Source: GYS-P2D sp964414425 (GTDB lineage: Bacteria > Bacteroidota > Bacteroidia > Chitinophagales > Saprospiraceae). From it: a DNA stretch of 22,233 nucleotides. A program made the translations under genes and the position numbers. Location: the NCBI GenBank assembly GCA_964414425.1, contig CAYPWL010000049.1, forward strand, positions 1 to 22,233. Direction: 5' to 3'. The notes beneath the pieces are model-generated. The model was not told the DNA's origin. It was given only the letters and a program-made list of their open reading frames with translations, and ran no database searches. Positions 1 to 7,444 of the stretch are shown here, piece by piece. How positions within the stretch are numbered: the first letter of the stretch is position 1; each line of letters opens with the position of its first letter.

Positions 1-63
1 GCTTTAGTTACTGCAAATAAGACCGTTACAGTGCAGCCTATGTGCGCTATTCAGTTAGTTTAA
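1..63 (+). CDS. C-terminal end of a gene entering from the left edge (unidentified)
   Basis: Frame 1 is open from the first base to a TAA at 61-63 and encodes 20 residues ending in TVTVQPMCAIQLV. The other two plus frames hit stops within the first 20 bases. The alternating hydrophobic pattern looks like a terminal beta strand, as often seen at the end of secreted or beta-sandwich proteins. It is too short to name a family, and a 20-codon open frame can arise by chance, so this is only a plausible gene tail. The stretch from 64 to 200 holds no gene that I can support. Confidence 0.35.
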   Translation, partial: ALVTANKTVTVQPMCAIQLV

Positions 64-200
64 TATCGAGATTTGTGAGAAGGGATAGTTATCCAAAGCC
101 TCAGCGAAAAAGAGAAGAGTTATTACTTTCTTCCCATAAAATAGAATCCCGTCATATCAGTTATGTATTATGCTAACCTCATTAATTTAAAAATGGCATT

Positions 201-764
201 ATGATTAAGTATCTGTTCATGATTTTCTTGGTATTAGGATTGATAAGTTGCGGAGGAGATGATGATTGCTGTGAGGTCGGGGATGAGGAGACGCTGATCA
301 ACTATGATGGTGATAACGCTAATGCTCCTAATCTGCCCGCAGGAAATTTTGTATTTGCGATTAGACTTCCGCTTACTACGCTTAATAGGTTAGAAGGTCA
401 AAATATTACGGCGGTGAGTGTATTTATGTATGATATTCCATCTGATGTAGACCTCGTCATCTACAATGAGATTAATAATCTCCCATCGAGGGAACTCTAC
501 ACTCAAGACATCACATCAACGCTCAGTCCTAATGGTTGGAATAGTATTGCTCTGGATACCCCTTTTCCTGTGACAGGGACTACACTGTGGGTAGGTCTTG
601 ATATAGACAATCAGCAGATGATGCAATCTATCGGTTGCGACCTTGGCCCAGCCAATGTTAATGGTGATTGGCTTTTTGACGGCACGGATGGTGAGTTTAT
701 CCGATTTACTAATCGAGTCAATGATAGTGTCAACTGGAATATCCGAGTGACAGTAGGACAGTAA
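201..764 (+). CDS. Small lipoprotein, probably surface-exposed, beta-sandwich type
   Basis: This 187-residue protein starts with a short Lys-containing hydrophobic signal and the lipobox LISC, giving lipidated Cys17. The residues right after it, GGDDD, resemble the acidic lipoprotein export signal that sends lipoproteins to the cell surface in Flavobacteriia. Surface display is inferred from that resemblance. The rest (about 30-187) is rich in alternating beta-strand patterns, with phrases such as AIRLPL, SVFMYDI, GWNSIALDTPFPV and TLWVGLDI. These resemble the jelly-roll or choice-of-anchor accessory modules found in Bacteroidota secreted proteins, but I cannot assign a named domain. There are no catalytic motifs. 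It sits 185 bases upstream of the TonB-type receptor on the same strand, with a hairpin between them, so co-transcription is possible but not shown. The ATG at 201 is the natural start because the signal peptide begins there. Confidence 0.85.
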   Translation: MIKYLFMIFLVLGLISCGGDDDCCEVGDEETLINYDGDNANAPNLPAGNFVFAIRLPLTTLNRLEGQNITAVSVFMYDIPSDVDLVIYNEINNLPSRELYTQDITSTLSPNGWNSIALDTPFPVTGTTLWVGLDIDNQQMMQSIGCDLGPANVNGDWLFDGTDGEFIRFTNRVNDSVNWNIRVTVGQ

Positions 765-780
765 TTATAGGGAGTTGATT

Positions 781-801
781 CAGCGGTTCAGGCTACCGCT
801 G
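781..801 (+). terminator. Perfect 7-bp hairpin after the lipoprotein gene
   Basis: CAGCGGT (781-787) and ACCGCTG (795-801) are exact reverse complements around a 7-base loop, 16 bases past the lipoprotein stop codon. No T tract follows, so it may be a 3'-end stabilising hairpin or a weak terminator and not a classic intrinsic terminator. The position directly behind a stop codon is the main support. Confidence 0.45.
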
Positions 802-949
802 TCTAAGAAGCTATTGAATAGGTTATAGTTAGGACAGACACCTCCTCCCAACAAGCCGAAATGTCATTACCATATCGTTAACAATTAATATTTCGAACCG
901 AAATTAAACTTACCGTCCCTAACGCTGTCTTATCCTCGTAATCGGAAAC

Positions 950-3412
950 ATGAAAAAATATTTACTCTTTATCTGCTTAGCGCTATGTGCTACTATATCA
1001 ATCGCACAACGCCCGTCTGGGGCTCGAGGTGGGGGAGGACGTCCACAGATGACACTCAAGGGTGTCGTCCAAGATTTGGACAGCACACTGCCGCTTGAGT
1101 TTGCTACATTATCGGTATTCAGTTCTTCGGATTCGACACTTGTCTCGGGTGCTTTGACAGAGCTGGGTGGTAAGTTTGAGGTTACCTTGCCTATGGGGGG
1201 GTATTATGGCGAATTCGAGTTCATCGGATACCAGAAAAAAACAATAGACCTTACTGTAGATCGTGAGACGATGCGAGCTAACAAAGGGATTGTTGATATG
1301 GGAACAATCTTTCTGACGACCGATGCGATTCAGTTGGAGGGCGTCGAGATCACCGCAGAACGCAGTGAGACGATTATGGCGCTCGACAAGCGGATTTTTA
1401 ACGTAGGTCAAGATCTCGCCAATAGGGGAGGAACTGCAGAGGACATTCTTGACAATGTTCCTTCGGTTACTGTTGATATAGATGGCGCCGTGAGCTTAAG
1501 AGGAAGCACAGGGGTGCGGATACTAATCAATGGACGGCCCTCAGGACTTGCAGGTGCCGACAATGCTAATGGCTTGCGATCGATTCCGTCCAACTTAATC
1601 GAACGAGTAGAGGTCATTACTAATCCAGGCGCAAGATATGAGGCTGAAGGTGCAGCAGGAATCATCAATATAGTGCTTAAGAAAGAGGAGCAATCTGGTT
1701 TCAACGGTTCATTTGATGTGAATACAGGTTATCCTGCCCAAGCCGGTGTCAGTGCCAATGTCAACTATCGAAAAGGTAACATCAACTGGTTTGCTAATGC
1801 CGGAATACAGTATCGAGAGACTCAGGGAGGAGGACGTTCGTTTTTAGAGTCACAAGGAGATACAGAGACTTTATTTCAAGAGATCATTCAAGACAGAGAT
1901 CGTACAGGTCTCTCAAATAGCTTCAGGGCTGGTGTAGACTATTATCTATCTGATACGGAAAATATTACAGGTTCATTCTTATATCGCAGGTCAGACGAGG
2001 ACAACTTCGCAGAGCTCAATTATTTCGATTTCGTTGATTTTTTTCCAGAAAACCTGACTACAGAGACTGTACGTACCGATAACGAAAAAGAGGATGAGAG
2101 CAACTTAGAATATAGCGTCACCTACCTCAAAGAGTACAGCTCAAGAGACCACAAGCTCGAAGCTACTGTACAATACAGAGATGATATAGAGTCAGAGAGC
2201 TCTGACTTTAATGAGGCGGCTACGACTTTTATCGGGGAGAATATTCCTGATATTATCCAGCGTAGTGCCAATGATGAAAGTGAAAGGACTTGGTTGTTTC
2301 AATTAGATTTCGTCAAGCCGATTAACGAACAAGGGCAGTTTGAGTTAGGCGCAAGAAGCACGATCCGTATGATCAACAATGACTATAGAGTAGAGCAGCT
2401 TGACAATGGAGCGTTTAGTTCATTGGCAGGATTGACTAATGACTTCAACTATGATGAGGACATCCATGCGGTCTACGGTATTTTTGGTAATAAGGTTGGC
2501 AAATTCAGCTACCAAGCGGGATTGCGTTATGAGTATAGCGTGGTACTGACGGAGCTGTTAACGACTAATGAAGTTAATGATCGCACCTATGCTAATCTCT
2601 TCCCAAGTGCATTTCTCAACTACGAACTGTCAGGGGGTAATAGCCTCCAGGTGAGTTATAGTCGCAGGATACGCCGGCCGAGATTTAGAGACTTAAATCC
2701 ATTCTTCACCTTCAGTGATAGTCGCAATACATTTAGCGGGAACCCTAATCTTGATCCAGAGCTTACGGACTCTTATGAGATCAACCATATCAAGATATGG
2801 GAGAGCTTCACGTTGACGAGTGGATTGTTTTATCGACATACTTCGGATGCCATACAGCGGATCTTAGAGTTTAACTCTGATGGCACCACGAATCGTATAC
2901 CAGAAAATCTCGCTACTCGACAAGACTATGGTGCAGAGGTTACATTCGCTTACTCAGGATTAGATTGGTTAAGACTTGACGGTAATTTCAACTTGTTCCG
3001 TACACAAGTGGACGGTGGTAATATAGATGATTCATTTAGTGCTGACGACATTACTTGGTTTGCACGGAGTACAGCACGATTTACTTTTTGGAATAAGAGT
3101 GATCTCCAGTTGAGATTTAACTATAGAGCACCTGTCGAGACCACTCAAGGATTTAGAGACGGTATCGCTTCATTGGATCTCGGGTTTAATAAAGACTTGA
3201 CTGAGAATCTCTCCTTGACATTCAGTGTGCGTGATGTTTTTAACTCACGTAGGAGGAGATCACAGACGTTTGGTGAAGGATTCTTTAGAGAGTCTGAATT
3301 TCAATGGCGAGCACGCACATTTAATTTATCGTTTAACTATCGTATCAATCAGAAAAAGAAGCGTCAGCGTGGCGGTGGTGGTGGAGACTTTGATGGTGGC
3401 GGAGAGTTTTAA
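950..3412 (+). CDS. Outer-membrane beta-barrel TonB-dependent receptor-like protein
   Basis: This 820-residue protein has a signal peptide (1-19, cleavage near IAQ). A carboxypeptidase-regulatory-like beta-sandwich follows (about 35-125). Next comes a TonB plug-type domain (about 145-245) with the motifs VSLRGSTGVRILINGRPS (181-198) and IERVEVITNPGARYEAEG (217-234). The rest is a long beta barrel of alternating aromatic and polar strands. This order matches the Bacteroidota outer membrane beta-barrel family (PF14905 type), which takes up unidentified substrates through TonB energy. No SusD-like partner lies next to it, so it is not an obvious polysaccharide-utilisation pair. Glycine-rich basic segments flank both ends of the mature protein: ARGGGGRP at 25-32 and an RGGGGG-containing tail at about 802-820 beyond the last barrel strand. 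The ATG at 950 begins the signal peptide directly. Substrate cannot be told from sequence. Confidence 0.92.
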   Translation: MKKYLLFICLALCATISIAQRPSGARGGGGRPQMTLKGVVQDLDSTLPLEFATLSVFSSSDSTLVSGALTELGGKFEVTLPMGGYYGEFEFIGYQKKTIDLTVDRETMRANKGIVDMGTIFLTTDAIQLEGVEITAERSETIMALDKRIFNVGQDLANRGGTAEDILDNVPSVTVDIDGAVSLRGSTGVRILINGRPSGLAGADNANGLRSIPSNLIERVEVITNPGARYEAEGAAGIINIVLKKEEQSGFNGSFDVNTGYPAQAGVSANVNYRKGNINWFANAGIQYRETQGGGRSFLESQGDTETLFQEIIQDRDRTGLSNSFRAGVDYYLSDTENITGSFLYRRSDEDNFAELNYFDFVDFFPENLTTETVRTDNEKEDESNLEYSVTYLKEYSSRDHKLEATVQYRDDIESESSDFNEAATTFIGENIPDIIQRSANDESERTWLFQLDFVKPINEQGQFELGARSTIRMINNDYRVEQLDNGAFSSLAGLTNDFNYDEDIHAVYGIFGNKVGKFSYQAGLRYEYSVVLTELLTTNEVNDRTYANLFPSAFLNYELSGGNSLQVSYSRRIRRPRFRDLNPFFTFSDSRNTFSGNPNLDPELTDSYEINHIKIWESFTLTSGLFYRHTSDAIQRILEFNSDGTTNRIPENLATRQDYGAEVTFAYSGLDWLRLDGNFNLFRTQVDGGNIDDSFSADDITWFARSTARFTFWNKSDLQLRFNYRAPVETTQGFRDGIASLDLGFNKDLTENLSLTFSVRDVFNSRRRRSQTFGEGFFRESEFQWRARTFNLSFNYRINQKKKRQRGGGGGDFDGGGEF

Positions 3413-3443
3413 CCAGCTGCGGAATAATATGCTGATTTAGATC

Positions 3444-3469
3444 TAGTGTGTCAATACACTATGGTTTTT
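3444..3469 (+). terminator. Weak hairpin plus T run downstream of the receptor gene
   Basis: TAGTGT (3444-3449) pairs with ACACTA (3456-3461) over a 6-base loop, and TTTTT follows at 3465-3469 after a three-base gap. The stem is short and has only two G:C pairs, so termination would be weak. It lies 31 bases after the receptor stop codon, which is where a terminator would be expected. Confidence 0.35.
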
Positions 3470-3496
3470 CAGTAATATAGGAGTTTACGTCACTCG

Positions 3497-3511
3497 ATTG
3501 TATTATACAAT
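3497..3511. repeat. 15-base palindrome in the gap
   Basis: ATTGTAT (3497-3503) and ATACAAT (3505-3511) are exact reverse complements around a single central T. The length and perfect symmetry fit a dimeric regulator site, and it lies upstream of the candidate RNA. AT-rich palindromes of this size do occur by chance. Confidence 0.3.
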
Positions 3512-3569
3512 ACATTATAAAATTATAGTATATCTACAGAACACTATATTATATCTACTTATTTCTGCT

Positions 3570-3699
3570 AGGTAAACGACAGAATCTCTATGATTTGGGT
3601 GAGTGTCGTCCATACGCCATATCTTTACAAGTATAAATGGACCAAAAGCCCATTGATTACTAAGGTTACACTAAGGCTGCCAAAGGGCAGCCTTTTTTT
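3570..3699 (+). ncRNA. Candidate structured small RNA or attenuating leader ending at a terminator
   Basis: Upstream of the strong terminator several complementary segments follow each other. ACGACA (3576-3581) pairs with TGTCGT (3604-3609). GTCCAT (3608-3613) pairs with ATGGAC (3637-3642). AATGG (3636-3640) can instead pair with CCATT (3650-3654), which would break the previous stem. A short near-repeat (TTACTAAGG then TTACACTAAGG) leads into the terminator hairpin. No open reading frame covers the stretch. It could be a free-standing small RNA, the 3' end of the receptor transcript, or a leader that switches expression of the small ORF at 3812. I do not recognise a named RNA family. Both borders are approximate. 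Confidence 0.3.
3673..3699 (+). terminator. Strong intrinsic terminator
   Basis: AAGGCTGCC (3673-3681) and GGCAGCCTT (3686-3694) form a perfect 9-bp stem with the loop AAAG. A run of seven T begins inside the 3' arm at 3693 and ends at 3699. This is a textbook Rho-independent terminator for plus-strand transcription. It is 261 bases past the receptor stop and 112 bases before the small ORF, so it ends either a long 3' UTR, a small RNA, or an attenuated leader transcript. Confidence 0.85.
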
Positions 3700-3763
3700 A
3701 TGTGCCTAAATCTATTTTTACTGAGACATTAGTCCGATTTTATCTTCGCTTCGTCTGAATACA

Positions 3764-3825
3764 GCACCTAAGCACGTATAAGATTATATCTTATAGCTAA
3801 ACCCGACTATTATGTCATTAGGTGC
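3764..3825 (+). promoter_or_regulatory. Nested inverted repeats enclosing the small-ORF start codon
   Basis: GCACCTAA (3764-3771) is the exact reverse complement of TTAGGTGC (3818-3825), which overlaps codons 3-5 of the small ORF. Inside this outer pair, TATAAGAT (3777-3784) and ATCTTATA (3788-3795) form a second perfect 8-bp stem with a three-base loop. If both form in RNA, the ATG at 3812 sits within a closed structure, which would be a translational control element. This is a reading of complementarity only. No energies were computed. Confidence 0.4.
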
Positions 3826-3982
3826 ACAAGGTATGATCGTATCCAATCGCAACAACTTAAAGTTGCTTAAGATTTATCGTAAACCGAAGATGTTAGGTGT
3901 CTTCCAGAAAGTTGATAATCGACACTCCTATGACATTAATCCTAAAGCCGCACTCCCATTAACCAAATGGAGAAAAGTGTAA
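3812..3982 (+). CDS. Small basic protein, 56 residues, unidentified
   Basis: The ATG at 3812 opens a frame ending with TAA at 3980-3982. It encodes a Lys/Arg/Asn-rich 56-residue protein that begins MSLGAQGMIVSNRNNLKLLK and ends LTKWRKV. It has no signal peptide, membrane segment or Cys. The N-terminal third, with a Gly-Ala-Gln-Gly-Met start and an Asn-Asn-x-x-x-Leu-Leu-Lys stretch, reminds me of short conserved hypothetical proteins found across Bacteroidota. That is recollection, not a search result. Support for it being real comes from the basic, non-random composition, the upstream terminator and the structured leader around its start. It lies in a gap between convergent neighbours, ending 95 bases before the 3' end of the phosphohexomutase gene. 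Function unknown. Confidence 0.62.
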   Translation: MSLGAQGMIVSNRNNLKLLKIYRKPKMLGVFQKVDNRHSYDINPKAALPLTKWRKV

Positions 3983-4077
3983 AGAATAAGACAAAAGCAA
4001 ACTATTGTAAATTCCATCTGTATAGCCTTATCACTATTGATAGCCTATGGTATTATGTGCTTAATCTTGTTTTGAAT

Positions 4078-5817
4078 TTAGCTACCCATAAGGTCGTCCA
4101 TCAAAGCATCTATTTTGGTTTGTAGCCTGGCAGTAGTGGCTTCATAATCGTCAGATTCAGAGATGGCTTGATTCACACTACAGTAAAATTTGATCTTTGG
4201 TTCAGTACCTGACGGTCGAGCGGATACTATGCTCCCATCCTCTGTATAAAACTGTAAGACATTGGAGCTCGGCAGGTCGATTGGCTCTGTAGTTCCTGTA
4301 GTTATATTTTTTGCTTTACTCGTGGCATAATCTTTAACCATGATTACCTGACTACCGCCGAGGGTTGCAGGCGGATTATCTCTATATCCCTGCATCATAG
4401 CCTTGATTTCTTCAGCTCCAGACTTACCGGTCTTTTTGATTGAGACTAATTTTTCGAGATACAATCCATACTTCCTGTGGAGCGCAATGAGTGCTTCATA
4501 TAGACTGCTGCCTTGGTCTTTATAGTAGGCGGCCATTTCTGCAATCATAGCACAGGATACAACAGCATCCTTATCACGTGCGTGCTCACCGACGAGATAT
4601 CCATAACTCTCTTCACCACCGACAATAAAAGTCTGCTGACCTTCTAATTTACTCATCATAGCACCGATCCACTTAAAGCCAGTCAAGGTGTTGTAGCAGT
4701 TCACCCCTTTATGCGCGGCGATCTTGTCCAGTAGATAGGAGGTGACTATGGTTTTTACGATGTATTGGTTTCCTGTTAGTTTGCCAGCCTTGTCCCATGC
4801 CTCAAGCATGTATTCTACAAGTAGAGATGCCGTTTGATTACCATTGAGTAGTACTATGTCTCCATGAGTATTTCTGACTGCTATACCGACCCTGTCAGCA
4901 TCTGGGTCCGTCGCCATTATTAGGTCAGCTCCAATCTCATTAGCCTTCTGTATCGCCATATTAAGGGCTTCATGCTCCTCAGGATTAGGGTATACTACTG
5001 TGGGAAAGTTTCCATCTACTACCATCTGCTCCTCCACGACTGATACATTGTTGAATCCAATCGCCTTAAGTATTGGTGGGACGGACACACCTCCAGTTCC
5101 ATGTATAGGGGAGAAGACAATTTTGAGATCGCTTTGGTTGGCGATAGCGTCTTTATTAACTGAGAGCTTTACCAGCTCATCTATATAGCGATCATCTATA
5201 TCGGAGCCGAGGGTCGTGATTAAGGATTCATTGCGCTCAAAGTTTACCTCTGAGGCATCATTAATTTTACGTACTTCCTCGATAACCATTTTATCATGTG
5301 GAGTAACTAACTGCCCACCATCAGGACCGTATGCTTTGTACCCGTTATATTCTTTGGGGTTGTGGCTTGCCGTAAGCATAACGCCACTTTGACATCCTAA
5401 CTCTCTGATCGCATACGATAATTCTGGAGTTGGTCTCAGCCCGTCAAAAAAATGAACCTTGATACCATTTGCTGAAAAAACATCAGCCGTAACTCGAGCA
5501 TAGACTTCGCTATTATTACGATTATCATGTGCTATAACCACACTGATCTCTTGGTTTGGATACTGCTTATTGAGGTAGTTGGATAGGCCTTGGGTAGCCA
5601 TGCCGAGTGTATATTGATTCACTCTATTGGTGCCCGGTCCCATCAGTCCTCGTAAGCCACCTGTTCCAAACTCAAGATCCTTATAAAATGCGTCAGTGAG
5701 CATGTCGTATTCGCCGTTGACGAGCATTGATCTGACCGCATCTTTGGTCTCTGTATCATAATCTCCATTTATCCAAGACAATGCTTTCTTTTCAATACTT
5801 AAGTCAAGTGTGCTCAT
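4078..5817 (-). CDS. Phosphohexomutase (phosphoglucomutase/phosphomannomutase)
   Basis: This 579-residue cytoplasmic enzyme has all four signatures of the alpha-D-phosphohexomutase family. These are the catalytic loop TASHNP (149-154, phosphoserine Ser151), the metal loop DPDADR (304-309), the sugar-binding loop GGEES (400-404) and the phosphate-binding loop RPSGTEPK (534-541). It interconverts hexose 1- and 6-phosphates, feeding glycolysis or nucleotide-sugar synthesis. The length fits the 570-600-residue PgcA/PGM2-like branch typical of Bacteroidota and Firmicutes, as opposed to the ~450-residue ManB/GlmM type. Preference for glucose or mannose is not decided by these motifs. The start is backed by AGGA (5824-5827) six bases before the ATG, unusually clear for this phylum. 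It is the last gene of a minus-strand group, 93 bases after the hydrolase. No clear terminator follows. Confidence 0.95.
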   Translation of the reverse strand: MSTLDLSIEKKALSWINGDYDTETKDAVRSMLVNGEYDMLTDAFYKDLEFGTGGLRGLMGPGTNRVNQYTLGMATQGLSNYLNKQYPNQEISVVIAHDNRNNSEVYARVTADVFSANGIKVHFFDGLRPTPELSYAIRELGCQSGVMLTASHNPKEYNGYKAYGPDGGQLVTPHDKMVIEEVRKINDASEVNFERNESLITTLGSDIDDRYIDELVKLSVNKDAIANQSDLKIVFSPIHGTGGVSVPPILKAIGFNNVSVVEEQMVVDGNFPTVVYPNPEEHEALNMAIQKANEIGADLIMATDPDADRVGIAVRNTHGDIVLLNGNQTASLLVEYMLEAWDKAGKLTGNQYIVKTIVTSYLLDKIAAHKGVNCYNTLTGFKWIGAMMSKLEGQQTFIVGGEESYGYLVGEHARDKDAVVSCAMIAEMAAYYKDQGSSLYEALIALHRKYGLYLEKLVSIKKTGKSGAEEIKAMMQGYRDNPPATLGGSQVIMVKDYATSKAKNITTGTTEPIDLPSSNVLQFYTEDGSIVSARPSGTEPKIKFYCSVNQAISESDDYEATTARLQTKIDALMDDLMGS

Positions 5818-5910
5818 ACAATATCCTTTTTAACTTTTAATGGCGTTATCGACTGCAAAGAAAGAGGAAAGCTCTTATAGTAGTGGAGTTGAGAATGGTT
5901 TTTTTCGGGA

Positions 5911-6807
5911 TTAGTGCATAGGCAAGATATCTGTTGATACAAGCTTTAACAACTCTGGCTTTACAATATCAATCTTAGAGTTAGGAAGAAAATGCCCGTC
6001 TCCTTCCCAGTCGATAAGCCTGTAGTTACTTATATTTTTTGAAGCCCAGTTGACATTGGGTTCATAGGGTGCGACCCAATCATCTAAACAATGCAAGTGA
6101 ATGGTTAGGGCGCTTATATGTTGATACAATGGAGTAATCTGTTCCAGTGCGGATTGATGAGATAGCTTTTCAGCATTGGCTACCTGTATATACTTGGGCA
6201 TCAATACGCTTATGGGAGGCCAGCTGAGCGGCTTATTAAACCAAAATATTTTTTCGTGACCAGGTGCAAGTACTGGAGCCATTAAGAGTATGGAGGAAAC
6301 TTGCTCAGGATAAAGCCCAGCATAAGCTGTTGCAACTGGTCCACCGTAGGAGAAGCCAACTAAAATGATAGAGACCCGAGAGTTGAGACTTGTTATCTGT
6401 CGAGCAATTTTCGCTTGTTGGATAATGGATGTCTCTGGATGACCATAATCAGAATACCCATACCCGGGCCGATCTATAACGATCATCTTCGAGGCCCTCT
6501 GTAGATCTTTATCGATCAGGTAGTCGGAGTAGTCTTTCCAACTACCAGGGGCGCCATGAAAAAATAGGATAGTCTTTGTACTATTCAGTTTTCCTGTGGT
6601 TATCGATCTTATTGCGCTTCCATCTATGGTATCTAAGTTTACTACGTATTCGTAGTTATACTCGTCAAATAGTGTACTGATCGAGTCTGCGTCTCCCCTG
6701 AGGCGAGATGATATGCTATGCAGGGCGATTACTACAAATAGTGTTAACACAATTACTATTATGACAGACCACTTGGTAATTCGTTTTAAAATCGATACGC
6801 TCATCAT
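5911..6807 (-). CDS. Membrane-anchored alpha/beta hydrolase
   Basis: The protein (298 residues from the ATG at 6807) has an uncleaved-looking N-terminal membrane segment (about 13-29) followed by an alpha/beta-hydrolase fold. It carries the oxyanion-side motif HGAPGSW (84-90), the nucleophile elbow GFSYGG (151-156, Ser153), a late Asp in LDDW (241-244) and the catalytic His in GDGHF (His272). A serine hydrolase facing the periplasm is the likely reading, with unknown substrate. The frame remains open upstream to a GTG at 6849, which would overlap the preceding peroxiredoxin-like gene by 19 bases. The ATG at 6807 (or the adjacent one at 6804) puts the signal anchor at the very N-terminus and leaves a 23-base gap to that gene, so I prefer it. 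Esterase, haloperoxidase-like and epoxide-hydrolase relatives cannot be separated here. Confidence 0.85.
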   Translation of the reverse strand: MMSVSILKRITKWSVIIVIVLTLFVVIALHSISSRLRGDADSISTLFDEYNYEYVVNLDTIDGSAIRSITTGKLNSTKTILFFHGAPGSWKDYSDYLIDKDLQRASKMIVIDRPGYGYSDYGHPETSIIQQAKIARQITSLNSRVSIILVGFSYGGPVATAYAGLYPEQVSSILLMAPVLAPGHEKIFWFNKPLSWPPISVLMPKYIQVANAEKLSHQSALEQITPLYQHISALTIHLHCLDDWVAPYEPNVNWASKNISNYRLIDWEGDGHFLPNSKIDIVKPELLKLVSTDILPMH

Positions 6808-6830
6808 ATTTGATTCATACGACTGATGTA

Positions 6831-7373
6831 TTATCGTACTTCTGCCCACCTATCGATCGCTTCAAATGGGATATGATCGCTGATGTTCTTAGCATAATAT
6901 ACTACTTCGGCAGTTCCATCTGTTCCGACCAAAAAATCTGCTGGAAGCCTGTTGGCAGGACCTTCTGGATCTATATTGATCAGGCCTTTGCGTCGAGCTT
7001 CCAGTGCTTGGCTAACATTAGCGGCTCCTAACATGAATCCTTTCCAAGATGTAGTCAATCCCATACTTTTATACCACTGTTGCTTTGGGTCTGCTATAAT
7101 GTCAAAGGGGGCTTCATGTTTACTCAGATATTTAGCTATGCTCTCCTCTGGAGATTGAAATACAGCAACAGCTTTGATGCCTCGGTTGCTATAGTCAGAT
7201 TGATATTTCTTGATGAATTGTTGCATGCGTAGATTACAAAATGGGCATGCCGCATACCTGTAAAATGATAATATGAGCTTTGTTCCTCTGTAATCATCAA
7301 GATCGATAGCACCTCGATTATAAGATTGTCCAGATAACGATGGTATAGACTCACCAGCTTTTATTTTTCCCAT
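6831..7373 (-). CDS. Peroxiredoxin-like thioredoxin-fold protein (AhpC/TSA family)
   Basis: This 180-residue protein has no signal peptide and a thioredoxin-like fold. The core is a beta strand leading to FYRYAACPFCNLRM (37-50), with Cys43 and Cys46 forming a CPFC pair. A typical late segment reads PADFLVGTDGTAEVVYYAKNISDH. The layout matches the peroxiredoxin-like branch in which a CxxC motif replaces the classic peroxidatic PxxxTxxC site, so it may act as a disulphide reductase or peroxidase. Likely cytoplasmic. It is followed at 23 bases by the membrane-anchored hydrolase and preceded 71 bases upstream by the DUF1648 gene, suggesting one transcript. The ATG at 7373 gives the expected N-terminus (MGKIKAGESIP). 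Confidence 0.85.
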   Translation of the reverse strand: MGKIKAGESIPSLSGQSYNRGAIDLDDYRGTKLILSFYRYAACPFCNLRMQQFIKKYQSDYSNRGIKAVAVFQSPEESIAKYLSKHEAPFDIIADPKQQWYKSMGLTTSWKGFMLGAANVSQALEARRKGLINIDPEGPANRLPADFLVGTDGTAEVVYYAKNISDHIPFEAIDRWAEVR

Positions 7374-7444
7374 GCCAGCAAAACAAGTATTGACTTAGAA
7401 TGGTTTGCTTCAATCTTGCTTATATGGTTTCAACTATGCTAGTT

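Larger units (their letters stand above)
3413..3811. other. Gene-poor gap between the receptor and the small ORF
   Basis: No convincing protein gene lies in these 399 bases on either strand. The stretch is AT-rich and holds, in order: a weak hairpin with a short T run (3444-3469), a 15-base palindrome (3497-3511), several short complementary stems (3576-3654), a strong intrinsic terminator (3673-3699) and nested inverted repeats leading into the next start codon (3764-3825). The density of structure suggests a transcribed non-coding segment. Confidence 0.6.

Noticed and set aside
1109..1704. Two minus-strand ORFs inside the receptor gene
   Set aside because: They are antisense frames through the plug-domain coding region with no family features.
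3721..3800. TPP-riboswitch-like CTGAGA string
   Set aside because: Only the six-base string is present; the second conserved half of the TPP aptamer is missing.
4000..4077. Possible terminator between the small ORF and the phosphohexomutase
   Set aside because: Only short direct repeats of ATAGCC and weak pairings are present, with no stem followed by a T run on either strand.
6808..6849. Longer form of the alpha/beta hydrolase starting at GTG 6849
   Set aside because: It would overlap the end of the peroxiredoxin-like gene and add 14 polar residues before the signal anchor; the ATG at 6807 fits better.
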